Program-made: the position numbers and the translations under genes
Source of the DNA: Mesostigma viride
Taxonomy: Eukaryota > Streptophyta > Mesostigmatophyceae > Mesostigmatales > Mesostigmataceae
Reading direction: 5' to 3'
DNA: 64,000 nucleotides
Assembly (NCBI GenBank): GCA_009746045.1
Contig: RPFO01000471.1
Coordinates: 1 to 64,000 of the forward strand
Shown: positions 34,186 through 46,510 of the stretch, in pieces
Layout of the letters: the number at the start of each line of letters is the position of its first letter
Position numbering within the stretch: position 1 is the stretch's first letter
The notes under the pieces: generated by a model
The model's database searches: none
What the model was told of the DNA's origin: nothing
What the model saw: the letters and a program-made list of their open reading frames with translations, nothing else

Positions 34186-37100
34186 TCACAATCCCCTCCA
34201 AGCATTAAAGCTCGGTTTCCGGGCAGCAGGCGCCGGCTTCACATCCGGCTCCACTGAGAGGGGGTCAACCGTGGGCTGTTCAGCCAGCAGGGAGGCCCCC
34301 GCCGCCGTGCCCAGGCGCGAGTTCTGGCGCATGGGCGAGCGGGGGCTCCCCACCGGGGGCCTCATGTACGAGCCCACCGCGCTGGCACGTGGGCTGCCGT
34401 CCGGCGTTCCTTCCCGAAAGTCGTCGTGGAGCAACCCCTTGGCCCGCAACTCCTCTCGCGTCGCACGGTCACAGCCCTTGGCTGCACGGGGACGGGGGCG
34501 GGGGTGGGGACGGGGACGGGGACGGGGGAGGGAAACAAGTGAAGAAAGAATAGTTATTAAGTTTCACACGACCTGTTGAGGAGTCACCGTAGAAGAAGGA
34601 CGATGCCACATCCTATGAAGAACTGGCAAATGGCGCATACACATAATGATGACCCATGCCCCCCTGCCGCTGCATAACATCCCCATTGCTTGGACCCCAA
34701 TTGCTTGCACACCTCCACCTCCACACCCTTTCCCCAGGATGGGTGACTGTGGGGGCACCCACAGCGCACATGGTTGCTCCATCTTCTGCAAAAAACGGCA
34801 GAGTCAGATTTGTAGGCTCGGTGAGTGCATGCAAATGGCTAGTGTGCCCTTTCCTTCCCCCCTCATAGCTAGCATCGGCCCACAAGTAAACCCACCCAGC
34901 AGGTGCCCAAACTGAGACCCTGGCTCGCGTGCTGTCCACCACGTCCAGGAGGAGATTTAACAGTATTACAGTTGGGCAACGTGCCACGGGCCCTCGTCGC
35001 AGCTCTAGACAAATGGATACCAGAGGCACCTCAGGGGTGTTTGCCTGCCCAAGCCAAAAGCTATGTATTTGGATGCCGGGGGCGACCAACACACTTGACA
35101 TCATATGATGTCATATGATATCATATGACATCATACAATTTCATCGTGGGCGTACCTGCAAAAAAAGGCCAAATGGCGTCCACGGTGGAGGCAAAATCCG
35201 CCGGGGTCCTGCACACACAGCATTGTACATGTTTTACAGAAGAAGATCATTGCGTGAGTTATCGGATGGCCAGACAAAAACAAGTGGCGCCGGCTTCCTA
35301 GTCCTGCTGAAGATAATTAGCTGGACAAAACATTTTGCTTATTTGTTCCCAACATGCATGTGTTTAGCCACAACACACCGAACACACTGTACAGTTGCTA
35401 ACGCGGCAGGACTGACGACATCCCACATGAGAGCACTCATCCCCATCTGGCCATATCCAGCGCACCGTGTGGCACCCCAAAACCACAACCTTGCCAGCCC
35501 ATGTGAACGACCGACAGAGTGAGGCATGTCATACATCGCCGGCTAGTGTGAAGTGGCAACGATGGTTTGATGGTTCTACTCCATCCTGGCATTCCATGTT
35601 GCAAAAGAAATCAAACACATTCCCAAACATGCTGCCTGTCATCCCAACGGCAGCACGCGAACATGTTCGGGTATAGTCCATCCAAGATCTGCCTACCCAA
35701 TGGTCCATCACACTACTGTCGATACCATAACTGCTAGAATGACCACACATCAGAACTACCACCATATACCATAACTATGAGAATATATCATAACTATGAC
35801 CATATATCATAAATATAACCATACATCATAACTATAATCATCCCCCACTTGCCAATATGGCCTCCCTACACGGCGCCAAACCCCTATTGCCTGCACGGTA
35901 GCCACCCCTGCCTGCCTCCTTAGCCATACCCCCACCAGCCTACACGGCAACAACATCCGCCTTTGGCCTACACCACATGTCTTTAGGTTGCCCCATTGCC
36001 CCACCTTCCCGAGCTGTCCTTTGCCACAGGGTTGGCGCCCGCGTTCAGCAGCTGCATGACCACCTTGCCGTGACCCTGCGAGGCAGCTGGGAACACCAGC
36101 AGGGGGTGGGGGGGGAGGGGAAGGGTTGAGAAAGGATTTGGCGAGGGGGGGGGAAAGGGGGGCAGAAGCATGCCATGCGTGAGCACTCGCAACCATGGGA
36201 ACCGGGTCACTACACAGGAGCATTGCCACTAACCACATGCATGGTTGTCATGCTGATATGATGAGTTTCTGTGTCATGCCGTACACGAGGTGTCAGCCTA
36301 CGTGTCACATAAACCTGATGTATTGTCCGTACATTCCACAGAGCCTTGGGGCAGTGTCCGCAACCAGGGACAGCGGTCAAGCGTTTGCTGGGCATTCCTG
36401 GGTCCTCAATGGTCAACAACATCTCACGCATGCCCAAAACACGGATGGCCTCGTCCCTTTCTGCCCTGCCCTGATTTGGGTTACGTAGAAGGAGCGGGGC
36501 AGGGTGGGGCGGGGCGGGGCGGGGCGGGGGGGGCGGGGCGGGGCGGGGCGGGGCGGGGCGGGGCGGGGCGGGGCGGGGCGGGGCGGGGCGGGGCGGGGCG
36601 GGGCGGGGCGGGGCGGGCGGGGCGGGGCGGGGCGGGGCGGGGCGGGGCGGGGCGGGGCGGGGCGGGGCGGGGCGGGGCGGGGCGGGGCGGGGCGGGGCGG
36701 GGCGGGGCGGGGCGGGGCGGGGCGGGGCGGGCGGGGCGGGGCGGGGCGGGGCGGGGCGGGGCGGGGCGGGGCGGGGCGGGGCGGGGCGGGCGGGGCGGGG
36801 CGGGGCGGGCGGGGCGGGGCGGGGCGGGGCGGGGCGGGGCGGGGCGGGGCGGGGCGGGGCGGGGCGGGGCGGGGCGGGGCGGGGCGGGGCGGGGCGGGGC
36901 GGGGTGGGGCAGGGTGGGGTGGGGCGGGGCGGGGTGGGGCAGGGTGGGGTGGGGTGGAGTGGGGTAAGTTGGGGGCGGAGGGGGGTACAAAAGGCTGTTG
37001 GATGGGCTCGGGGAAAATGGCATATAACCACTGCCATGGAGTGTCACATAGGCATGTAGACACCCGAAACATGCCACAGTGGTAGATGTGCGCTGAGCCA

Positions 37101-37931
37101 GGCAGTCGAGGTGCCGAAAACGAAGCAAAGTGATCACTCTTGCTTACAAACACGACCCGCCTTTCTCGGTGCTACTGGAGGCGCCTAGCAAGCCAACGTG
37201 CAGGAACGTTGGCAGCTACGGGCCAACATTGGCCAGCACATGCACACTACTTCGCTACTAACAATACGTCGGGAAGAATGTTTGCCCCTGGAGCCCCACT
37301 TGCCTGCATGCAGAGCCGTCCACTGCGTGTGGGGGCTGGCATGTCCCACATTGGCGCCGGCGTCCAGCAATAAGCTCACGATGTTGGCAAACCCTGCAGC
37401 CGTCGAGGCATGCGCGACCCATGGCCCGCACGGGATCACATCAGTGGGAGGAGAGCAAGCGACGCCATCCCTGGCCACTTTACTCATGAATAAAGGCCAG
37501 TTTACTTAAGGCCACATTACAGCCGGTGGAGTTCGGTATACTGCCTCGAAGGCCACGCGGAGACGCGGAAGCACGGGCATTTGCGGGGACGAACAGAGCT
37601 ATAGTGGCATAGCCAGGCACCGCTGGGATGGTGTGGTAAACCTGAGGATTGCATGGACGCTAGGGAAATGCTCATGTATGCCTTGTACCGGGAAAAAATA
37701 TATTCGATAGCAAAACAAAGCAATTTCAATAGCCGAAAAGGCGCTCCCACTTTTGCAACTCATACAACAATATTCATCTGCGTGCGCAGGAGACGTATAC
37801 GCACCCCAGGTAGCGGCTGCAGTAAGAGCGGAAGTACCGTCTGCATCTTCCGCATTTGGATCCATCCCTCTAGCTAGGCAATCGGAAACTGTCTTCTCGC
37901 GCCCGGAGGCGGCCGCAGAAACAAGGTCCAT
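34186..37931 (-). CDS. Ankyrin-repeat protein, 215 aa, 5 exons
   Basis: Exons 37805-37931, 37304-37393, 36005-36086, 35156-35208 and 34186-34481 total 648 nt with all phases matching. The first about 100 residues form ankyrin repeats: VSAAASGREKTVSDCLARG, DPNAEDADGTSALTAAATWG; then FANIVSLLLDAGANVGHASP and WTALHAA; then GHGKVVMQLLNAGANPVAKD and SSGRTPADFA. After the repeats come IWPFFAAKGCDRATREELRA and a Ser/Pro-rich tail. Ankyrin repeats bind partner proteins; no enzymatic domain is present. Intron 2 appears to use a GC donor (CAG|GCAAGT). It also holds the GGGGC array. An in-phase alternative exon near 34730-34786 is possible. It is divergent from the PsbP-like gene, 0.84 kb away. Confidence 0.87.
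35104..35135. repeat. Perfect 32-bp palindrome in ankyrin intron 4
   Basis: Built from TCATATGA and TGATATCA words with its centre between 35119 and 35120. It starts 20 bp from the 3' end of exon 4 and could form a cruciform or a hairpin in the pre-mRNA next to the donor site. Confidence 0.85.
36490..36960 (+). repeat. (GGGGC)n pentanucleotide array in ankyrin intron 2
   Basis: About 90 units, mostly pure, with a few GGGC interruptions and a degenerate right edge (GGGGT). The sense pre-mRNA carries CCCCG repeats; the antisense strand would be strongly G-quadruplex-prone. The frames of about 190-275 aa across it are artefacts. Confidence 0.95.
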
Positions 37932-38770
37932 TTTGGATTCAATTGCTCTACTCGGTCAGGCTGGTAGCTAATGCGTCACCATGAGCACCTCGTCGTGCGC
38001 CCACATCCCAGAGACCAACCGTTTATAGCCGCCATCCACCAGCTGGTATTTCAAGTGGAATGGAGAATGGGGCGTATTTCGACGGCACAGCAGAATGCCG
38101 CAGGGTTGACACGACTAGGATTGCAGTTTCGACTGCTAGAAAATATGGAAAGCGCCACGATGGATGCTGGTAGTACAATGCACCAACAATTGCTGTTTTA
38201 GTCACGAATGACCCTGGGTGCGAGCGCCCCGCATACGCGGGCGTACAAATTATTTTGACCACGATCTCTGTAGCCCTCTCAAGACGTTCGATAACAACGC
38301 TGGTCTACTATCGTGAGTTGAGTTGTCAGTTTATTCCCGCGCCTATCGTGAGTGCGGAGTATGGAATGCTGGCACAAATAATGCGCCACGTGCAGCTGGA
38401 TCAGGCCAGGCTGGCCAGCTCAGCGAACCGAGGCTCTGCTGCAAGCGCATCGTGGCAGCCAGCAGAAGTTGGCAAGATGCGGAACGGCCACGCAGTGCAC
38501 TGAGTGCAGGGATCACGCTCGGCAAATCGGGGATTGTAGCCGGGAAGATAATGGAGATGAAGTAATAGCATTGCCTTTCGCCTAGGACAAGCTCTGCTCC
38601 TGCACTGTTTGCATGTTTTGCAAGACGACTGGTAGGCATATTCTCACCACGTTACAAGCAGAAGTTACTTACTGACGACCGTTGTTTGTGGTGGAAAGTA
38701 ACACTTAGACGTCCGCAGGAATATTTTGGTTGGCCAACGGCCATTTATTAAAAAACACTAATATTCCACA
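37932..38770. promoter_or_regulatory. Divergent intergenic region (ankyrin / PsbP-like)
   Basis: The only DNA upstream of both start codons. Near the PsbP-like start it holds ttttggttggccaacgg and an A/T-rich tattaaaaaacactaata at about 38745, which could serve as CCAAT-like and TATA-like elements. No coding exon is recognised. Confidence 0.35.
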
Positions 38771-41700
38771 ATGCAGACTACAAAGCTGTCATGTGCCTCC
38801 TGCCATTCCACTCATGTACGGGAAAATGCCTGGAAAGCCGTTTTTGTGGGCCACAATGCCGAGTTAGGGAAGCTACGAGCTGCCGCTGGCGGCAGTGCGA
38901 ACCGAGACATAGCACATGTAAAATCTGCTAAGTGCAACCGAGGGCATGTGAGAGTACGTGCTTTGTGCTCTACGGGGGATGCGGAGGAGGCATGCAACTT
39001 AACCGTGCGCAGACGAGACATGACAAGCGGTGCTTTTGCTGCAGCCGTGGCAGCATTCCTAAACATCGGGGCGCAGGACGCACGAGCCATCATGTACAGC
39101 GGAAATCGTTTTGTCAGCAGGAACAGGGATTTCCTGTTTGTCGTTCCCGAAGGATTCGAAGACCTTCAGCCTGAGGTACGTCGACATCGGCAAGTGGAAG
39201 CCATGCGCTTTGCTCGGTCTGTACATCAAATGTCAGCTGCATACTAAGTTGCACTAATGTAGTGTGGGTTCTGGACACCTTGCATTAGGTGCGTCTCCTC
39301 TCGTTCATGTCGTATGCTTGCCTGTCATTCCACCCCCCATCCAGCCAACTTCCAAATCAGCCCCCTCCCATTACCAATTTCCACCTGTGTGCGGGGCAAG
39401 TGTGGATTTAGTATCAATCTTTTTGGTACGATTATAAAAAATTATGTGTATAGAAAGTGACTTTCATTACTGGCGAACGCTTTGAGCAGTTGATGAGCCG
39501 ATCAACTGCAAGTGACCATCCTTATAAACCACCACAACAGTGTAGGACACTGACAAATAGGCAAACAAGTAAGCAATACGAAGCACGAGGGAGGTAGGCA
39601 GGCAGGCGGGCGGGCAGGCGTCCGGGCGGCTGGTGGGTGGGTGGGTGGGGGGAACGGATGGCCAGGCAGCCAATCAGCTCTAACCAAGCAAACGATTTCC
39701 CGAGCACCCACCTGCAGACTAACGCACCACAAGGGAGCATTTACCTCCCTTTCCGCCCCCCTAGGGTTGGCTTTCTATCATGTTGCCTGCCTATCCCATG
39801 TGTGCGGCGTTGGGCACGTTGGTAAGACAAACTGGTTTAGCCGTCCATTTCCTGCATTGCCTTTTTTTTCCTTGACGCCCGCTCACCCTGCCCGCACGTG
39901 TTGGTTGGTTGCTCTGGCCCCCACAGTTCAGCGGCGAGGGCCTTCCAGATGAGGGCCTACCCGACAAGCGCAAGGACGTGCCTCTGTTTGATGCCAACTT
40001 TGCGTCACCCGACAGGTGAGCCTTTCAATGGTCACGCTCCTGTGCTCGGACAATGGGTTCACGACCCCCCGTCGTACGTTCATGTGCATGGTGACAAGTA
40101 CGCACTCGTTTGGTGCTTGTGCTCACGCGCAGTCAGCAGCGCTCGTCCCTTGGTCGCTGGCATGTGCTTGGCACCCCACGACACCTGTTCACCCGTGCGA
40201 CCAGCGTTCTCCTCATGGCTGAGACGCCCTACACATGGGCCCCCGCTGTTAAGCAGCACCCACAAAGGGGCACACAAGCATGGACCAACTCGCCATACTG
40301 ACAGTGCCCATCCTCCCCTTCTTCTCCGCCAGCATCCCTTCCTGTAGTAACTATACGTGCATGCCCCGCTGTGGATTGAAGGATCGGGGCGGTTGTGTGG
40401 GGGAGGGGGGGGGCATTCATGCTTGCCCCCACTGTGTATGGAAGGGTCGGTGGCATGCCAGGGTATCAGGAGATGCTGCCCGATACGTTGACTACAGCTG
40501 CATCCGCCATGAGCATGCACTGGGGCCACAAATGTTGCCGCCCGGACCTGCCTCTCGATCGTGGCACCCGTTGTGGGCAACCTTTTTCCTCGTTTCTATG
40601 CTGCGCGGCAACCGTGGTGGGCAACCTTTTTCCTCTTTTCTGTGCTGCGCGGCACGTGGGGGTGGGTTGCTGCGCCACACGTGGGGGTGGGTTGCTGCGC
40701 CGCACGTGTGGGTTGGTTGCTGCGCCGCACGTGGGGGTGGGTTGCTCGTTCTCGTTACCCACTCGTGTGGCTCACGACCTGTTCTGTGCTCGCGCGGTCA
40801 TCGCGCATGTATCATATGACCCGCTCCCTTCCTACGATGCACGTTATAGGCTCTTCCGCCGTTGCGTGACCCAGTGAGAGTAGCACTCCTGCCCAGCTAG
40901 CCGTTCGATTCAATCCACTAACACGTGCTGGGGAATTTCAAACACACTAGCACACCACTCTCCGGTAAAGAGCCTTTTTCGCAGTAGGGCTATAGTTTGG
41001 GATGCCTTCGGATCAGGAGCCCCCTGTTGTCGTGGAATCGTGCTAGAGGTCCTGTGTTCGAGTCCAGGACGGTACCAAATTCATCATAGATATATAAGTA
41101 GTACTATTTATTTATTTTTCTTTTATTACATGAGCCCTTCCTTGATCCTATTGCAGGTCCCAGGCGGTCACGGTGCTCAAGTTGGACTCCCAGGTCGTCC
41201 AGCTGTCCTTCATGCAGGTGCGCCGAGGCTCTGCCAGCATCACGGATACAGTCGTGAACACACTTTGCTTCTGGGATGCATGGCCATGTTTTAGAAGCAC
41301 TAAATCCAATAGCATTGGCTGCTTTTGACTGCCCTTGTGGTGTATGCTGCCTCTTTTCTAGCCGCTGCTCTTTCTCTAGCCTGTGGTTGACATAGCTGTG
41401 ATGGTATCCACCCTTTGTCGCTCCCCATGGTGCGCAACCCTTGTGTGCTTGTACAAAAAATTTCTTCGAAGCACCCGGTGACGGCTCCACCAACATCTGA
41501 TGTATGCCAACATGAGATGCAGCAACATCGTCTGACTTTGCGTCTGGCTGCCTGGCCGCAGATGCTTCTCGTTTCCTTCCACCATACTTTGATAACCCCT
41601 GGTAGGGGTGCCCTTTGATGCGGTGGTAGGGGTGGACGGTGGGCTTTGATGCCGTGGTTGGGGTGGACTTTGATGCCGTGGTAGCGGTGCCAGCGGCGGA

Positions 41701-44008
41701 GTAGCCGGCAGACCGCCCTGTGGTGCACCACAGATACGCCGGTGCGGGTGTGGTCACCCTCCATCCAGCCTGCTCGACGCCTCACACCCTGTCCCATCAC
41801 CGTTGCCCACAAACGTGGCAAACGGGAACAAATTTTGCGTTCCCGTTCCCCACCGCGCGCCTTTCTGTACACCGCGCTCATCGCGCCGCGTGGCACCCTG
41901 CGGCGCGTGGCGGGCACGAGCAGAAGACCGACATCGCTGACTTTGGGAACCCGGCGCAGGTGGCTGCGGTCATACTGCCAGGTGGGTGCCAGGGGGGGGG
42001 GGGGGTAGGCGACATGCTTGCTTGGGCCCCTTGTAATCGCGCGCGCATGGATCGTGATCAAGTTCCCGTCATGCGATGCCACGTCCACGCATGCACGTTG
42101 TGCTGGCATCTGCACCCGTGGCTGCAGGTGTGCAAATTTCCAACCCCGTGTCGCTTGCCTGTACGGTATCTGCCTGTCCCCGTTCCCTTCAACGTTGACA
42201 ACAAAGCAAGCGCTGGAATATTGATGGGTGATGCCTCTGATGGGGCCCCGTGCAGGTTTGCAACGTGTGCACCCTCCTCTGTACAGCAACGAAGTCTTTC
42301 CCCTCGCTCCCGGTTCGGTGGGTCGGTGAGGCTCGGTGGGTCTGCCTATGGCCCCATCCCCATGCATCCGTGGCCTCCACGCTCCCTTGCCTCGGCCCTC
42401 GCTCCTCACGTCTCTGCCTGCCGTCACGCATGGGATGTTCTCACCCCTTCCCCTCTCCCGCCACAAATACCCACCTTCTGCCCACCTGTCGCCACCCGGT
42501 TGCGTGCGCCAGCCGCGTACAACCTCGTCTCGGTGCGCACGGTTCCCAAGGAGGACTACCGCGATGAGAAGGGCCGGCCAAAGAGTGTGCTGGGCAATCG
42601 GTAAGGGTAGGGGATGGGTAATCGGTAAAGGGGGTGCTGGGCTATCGGTGAAGGGGACGGGTGCTTGTGGGTGGGCATGGGCGTGCGTGGATGGGTTGCA
42701 TGCACGCATGGGCCTGCGTGCCTTGAGGGGAGCGGGCAGGTGGGCCGGCCGCCCTCCGCGTCCTGGGTGATGTTGGTGGTGGCCACCCCCTTGTTGAGCT
42801 GGCCAGTGCATGCTTGCACACACCTGTGCGTGTGGCAGTGCTTGTGTCTGGACGTGGCGCGTAAGTGCATGGGCAGGTTTAAGAATGGGGGGGGGGGGGT
42901 GCTGTGTCCAGACAGTCGGGTTAACCATTGTGAGCTGTGATTTGCCGCTAATTATGTGTCGAAAAGTGCCAAAAGTGCCCTGATGGGGGGGTCGAAGCTT
43001 TTCCTCTGTGCGTCATGCGCCCAAGAAGGAAAAGCTATTGATTCCAAAGTAGGTAAGCGGATGCTTCTGTACCGCCGCCTAAGGCGCTAGCACACGGCCA
43101 TCACGATTGCTCCCGGTGGCCATTACCACAATGGCTCATACCAGCTCCAACACGGACATTGCCAGGAGGGGACACTTGGGAAGGTTCTAAAGCGCTTTAC
43201 TTCCCCCCTTGTGAAGCTTGGAGGAGCATGGGTTTGTTCTCACTCGGATCACGGTGCCGCTCTGCGCTGGATTGCCTTCCTGCCCCCAGGACGTACTACA
43301 TCTACGAAGTGCTGTCGAACGGGCAGTACATTGTGCTGTCAACCGCCGCAGCCAAGGGCTATGTGAGTGCATGCTGCATTCCCAACTAACGTGTGACCTT
43401 GTGGGGGAAACTCTGCGCATCCCCAGCGTTTGCTGTGATGGATGTTGTACCGAAACACCAGCACGCATCTCGTACGTGATCATGGGCATGTCCGCTGTCT
43501 GATTCCTGCGCACTTCTTGGTAGTTGGTCCGGTCGCACGGTGTGCGCGCTTGGGTGTGAACAACACAAGGCTTCCTCGAGCAAAGAAAGTTCGGGTTCCA
43601 GGGCTTTTGGGGTAGGGGATTTGATGTTTCACCCTGCCTCATCCACAGACTAAGCAACCCGTTCATACCTGAAGTTAGAAACTTGGCCTGATAGCAAATA
43701 AAAGGGTGAATGCCCAGGCATGCATTTGATACAGGTTGCTAGTCTTTCCTGTAGAGAGGAGCAGTTTAGCCATGCATTGCACCTTTCAGAAAAATAGCAA
43801 TAAAAGACATGAACCACACCATCAGCTGTGCTAAGAGGTTTTCTAGCGAAGGACGGTTAAGTTGATACCATGCAGTCCCGTCGCCTTTCTGTGCCCTACA
43901 CCCTGTGGGTGTACGCAGATCTACGTGCTGGCAGCCAAGACCAGCGAGACGAACGAGGGCGCGCGTGAAACGCTACGCAAGGCAGCCGAGAGCTTCAGGG
44001 TGGCCTAA
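38771..44008 (+). CDS. PsbP-domain thylakoid-lumen protein, 287-aa precursor, 7 exons
   Basis: Exons 38771-39175, 39927-40015, 41157-41217, 41924-41981, 42513-42600, 43290-43362 and 43919-44008 sum to 864 nt with matching phases. Residues 1-79 are a basic, Ser/Ala-rich transit peptide without a leading hydrophobic segment. Residues 80-106 form a lumen-targeting signal: twin-arginine RRRDM, hydrophobic GAFAAAVAAFLNIG, and cleavage site ARA|IM. The mature part of about 181 aa has PsbP features: FLFVVPEGFEDLQPE, IADFGNPAQVAAVILP, YYIYEVLSNGQYIVLSTAAA, and the family C-terminus YVLAAKTSETN then ETLRKAAESFRVA. PsbP proteins bind photosystem II or act in assembly of photosynthetic complexes. Which paralogue (PsbP, PPL or PPD) cannot be settled here; divergence suggests PPL/PPD. 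Confidence 0.9.
40565..40755 (+). repeat. Two minisatellites in PsbP-like intron 2
   Basis: A 2-copy unit of about 50 bp (gtgggcaacctttttcctc then gctgcgcggca) is followed by about 4 copies of a 25-28-bp unit (gcacgtgggggtgggttgct). Intronic. Confidence 0.75.
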
Positions 44009-44461
44009 TTGGCATCCCTTGGCCATGCTTGGGGGACAGGGCTAGGCTTCGCAAGGCGACGCCTTTTCAAGGGGGGAGGATTCCCTAGTTTTAATGCTGG
44101 CACCTACCCCATACGTGATAACGTGAGCATAGGCTTCGCAAGGGCGACCCCGATTCCTTGAGGGGCCGGTTTAGTTCTAGGGGGGCACAGTGCACACGCC
44201 ATTTTTCTGCGAGTCCCCACTTCAAAGCCCACACGAAAGCATGGTGTGTTGCACTATTAGACTGGAATTAAATTTTTCTGATTGAGCGAGAAAGGTGGGA
44301 GGATATGCCCGGAAGTGTTGACGTCGTCAGCCCGAAATGGCCACCCAGACTTGGATACAATCACGATCAAGCATGTGCGCAGGTAACCATCTCTTGTGAA
44401 CTCTCGCCTCTCGGCCGGTGTAATCTGTGGTGATTTACAATTCAGCAACATTTTAGTATAT

Positions 44462-44474
44462 TCTGATCAGGCAT
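44462..44474 (-). mobile_element. 13-bp putative SINE-end insertion with 11-bp duplication
   Basis: The segment tctgatcaggcat lies between two copies of ttttagtatat (44451-44461 and 44475-44485). On the minus strand it equals the SINE terminal sequence atgcctgatcaga. The match is short and could arise by another route, but the flanking duplication is exact. Confidence 0.45.
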
Positions 44475-44514
44475 TTTTAGTATATATGGCTTTTAATACA
44501 CTCGATCCTCTTGG

Positions 44515-45437
44515 CTACTTCTTGCAGGTGGGGGAATGTAAACTGCCACCTACTCTGGGTGCACAAAGTGCACCTGCCCACCCCTGTATTCAGGCACCTA
44601 GCCGAGTACAGGGGCACCGACAGAGGGGGGAAGATCAGCATGGAGCCATGCTGATCAGCCCTGTACAGATCGAAGCTAGGGCGCATGGCGTCTCAGCAGA
44701 GAGTTACTCTCTGCGTGGGCACAGCATAGTTCTAAATGAATAAAGCTAGGCATCATCTGGTGTGTGGCGCATCATGGGCACACATGTACATGACTAAGAC
44801 TCAGCTGGTATATGTGCCTGTAGTAGGCGTGCATGTACAAGGCCACGCCGTCTAACTGTTCTACACTATACTATACTGCTGTATTCCCCTAGGCTGGGGC
44901 GTCTGGAGTCGCTGGGGCCGCAGTGGTCGCGGGGGTCGCGTGCCAGGGCTCAAGTGGCCGACGTACGTAGATGGTCGCCCCCTTGGACCAGTACACCGGC
45001 TTACCCGCCGTGGTCTGCCGGAGCTGGAGGTAGGTCGGCCATAGCTCCCGTCGATCACCTTTGTCAGTTGCTGCGCCAGGGTCAAGTCGTCGTCCAGGGT
45101 GAAGGGAGTCTAGTTCTCGAGCCGCTTGCGGTGTCTGAGAAACGAAATCTTGTCCGAGGGGCTGAAGATGCATGAGAAGAAGCGGGGGCGCCCCTGCCTT
45201 ACCCTGCGCGCGGGGAAGGCGGTGGGCGACCAAGAAGGCCCACATACTATCAAGGATTTTGCTCTCAAACGCACGTGCAAGCTTCTCGATCGGAATTCTC
45301 ACCTTCCTCGACATGTCGAAGTTCTTGACGATCACGTTAAGGCTGCGCTTAACGAGCTCGGCCTCGATCCTCCTCGCGGAGGTCAAGCTTCTACTGCTGG
45401 AGCTGTGCTGTGCACAACGGCGGAGGTGGTGGAGGTG
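44515..45437 (-). pseudogene. ORF1-only non-LTR element, diverged copy C
   Basis: Minus-strand ORF1 with SLNVIVKNFDMSRKV at about 45340 and RRELWPTYLQLRQTTAGKPV at about 45000, frameshifted around the FKTPADKISFL block. The 3' region keeps agatgatgcctagctttatt and ctctctgctgagacgcc, and decays towards 44515. It is older than copies A and B. At its 5' side it meets a family-II end. Confidence 0.7.
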
Positions 45438-45510
45438 GTGTGTTGCTTCATTAATTTATTAATTAATTAAACAAACTTGTGCTCCCGTTGGGGAGTCACG
45501 GAGCACCTAA
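45438..45510 (-). mobile_element. Family-II 3' end
   Basis: On the minus strand: tgctccgtgactccccaacg, then gggagcacaag, then a TTAAT-rich tail at 45445-45470. It has the same hairpin and tail as 32536-32717. Confidence 0.65.
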
Positions 45511-45788
45511 GTGCATGCTTTTAATTAATCCCTGAGTGTGCACAACGGGTAGCCCTGGGGGCAGAGCCCCCTCTCTTCCCTCACGCCACAGGCATGCCAC
45601 AGGCATGCCACAGGGTGCTGATCAATCGGACCCATCTAACTAAGCGACACGGGGCATCCCCTGTCGGTGCAATATGTCCCGTTTGAGCATTGCATTGCCA
45701 GTGCTATGGAGACGTGAGCAAACAAGCAGTTCTAGGCGAGGCGCATAGCTAGGCCGTGGCTGATGTCCGTTGGCTAGTGGTTAGGCTA
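45511..45788. other. No gene seen
   Basis: Short spacer with a small duplication, ccacaggcatg (about 45588-45612). Confidence 0.4.
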
Positions 45789-45801
45789 TGGGCGATTGCA
45801 T

Positions 45802-46056
45802 TAAATTAAAAAAATTAAATTATAACATGCCTCCGTTGGGAGATCATGTAGCACATATTCCTTGATGGATGGTGGAATGGAGAGAGCCGCGTAATCTAAC
45901 TAACCTAACTCTAGTCTATCTAGTCTAGAAAAATCCTAACTACCCAACTCATCAAAACGCCTCCTCCTCTTGGGGGGAGGTGGCTTGCCCACAGGGTCGG
46001 GCGTGTGAGCCTTGACAATCTTCTGCCACCGCGTTTTGTTCTGCATGGCAGTCCAT
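45802..46056 (-). mobile_element. 5'-truncated LINE 3' end, 255 bp, 13-bp duplication
   Basis: Flanked by tgggcgattgcat at 45789-45801 and 46057-46069. On the minus strand it encodes WTAMQNKTRWQKIVKAHTPD and VGKPPPPKRRRRFDELGS (ORF2 C-terminus). The UTR, the hairpin ctcccaacggag, catgttataattt and a TTTAA tail follow. Confidence 0.9.
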
Positions 46057-46069
46057 TGGGCGATTGCAT

Positions 46070-46419
46070 GGCTACGTTCTATTATACCATGCATCACCGC
46101 CCACGCCGAGGCCCTCAGCCACGCATGAGGTCCCACGCAGTGATCGCGGCGCAGACGGCCACCATCGCAAACCAGCCCACCCGGCAGCACTGGATGAGTT
46201 GGTGACCTCTCGCCGTCGGAGCTCATCTCCTATGGCGACCTGCTGCGGTCAGCGACCGCCTCCGGACCACCGACCGACGCCATCGCCACGAAACTCGAGG
46301 ATCGAGCTGGAAGCCGGCACCGCCAGGCGGCACAACGCCGGGGAGGGGCCACCGATCGCGCCCGCCGCGAGATGCCAGCCGAGTAGTGGTAATGCTGGCT
46401 GGGTCGTTTTCCCCATGAG
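46070..46419. other. No gene recognised
   Basis: GC-rich stretch between two LINE insertions. Open frames lack recognisable domains. Confidence 0.4.
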
Positions 46420-46431
46420 ATACCGGCATGT

Positions 46432-46510
46432 CATGAAATATGTGCTACATGAAATAGTGCTACATGACCTCCCCACGGAGGCATGTTATAATTTAATTTA
46501 ATTTAATTTA
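46432..46510 (+). mobile_element. 79-bp LINE 3'-end insertion, 12-bp duplication
   Basis: Flanked by ataccggcatgt at 46420-46431 and 46511-46522. The insert is gtgctacatg-rich UTR, the hairpin ctccccacggag, gcatgttataattt and four TTTAA units. Confidence 0.9.

Noticed and set aside
34730-34790. Extra ankyrin-gene exon (acceptor tttttttgcag-like, then EDGATMCAVGAP)
   Set aside because: Phase would fit on entry, but no convincing in-phase donor follows. Direct joining of exon 4 to 34481 gives an uninterrupted, better-phased protein.
36210-37153. Frames of 190-275 aa across the GGGGC array
   Set aside because: Repeat artefact inside a well-supported ankyrin-gene intron.
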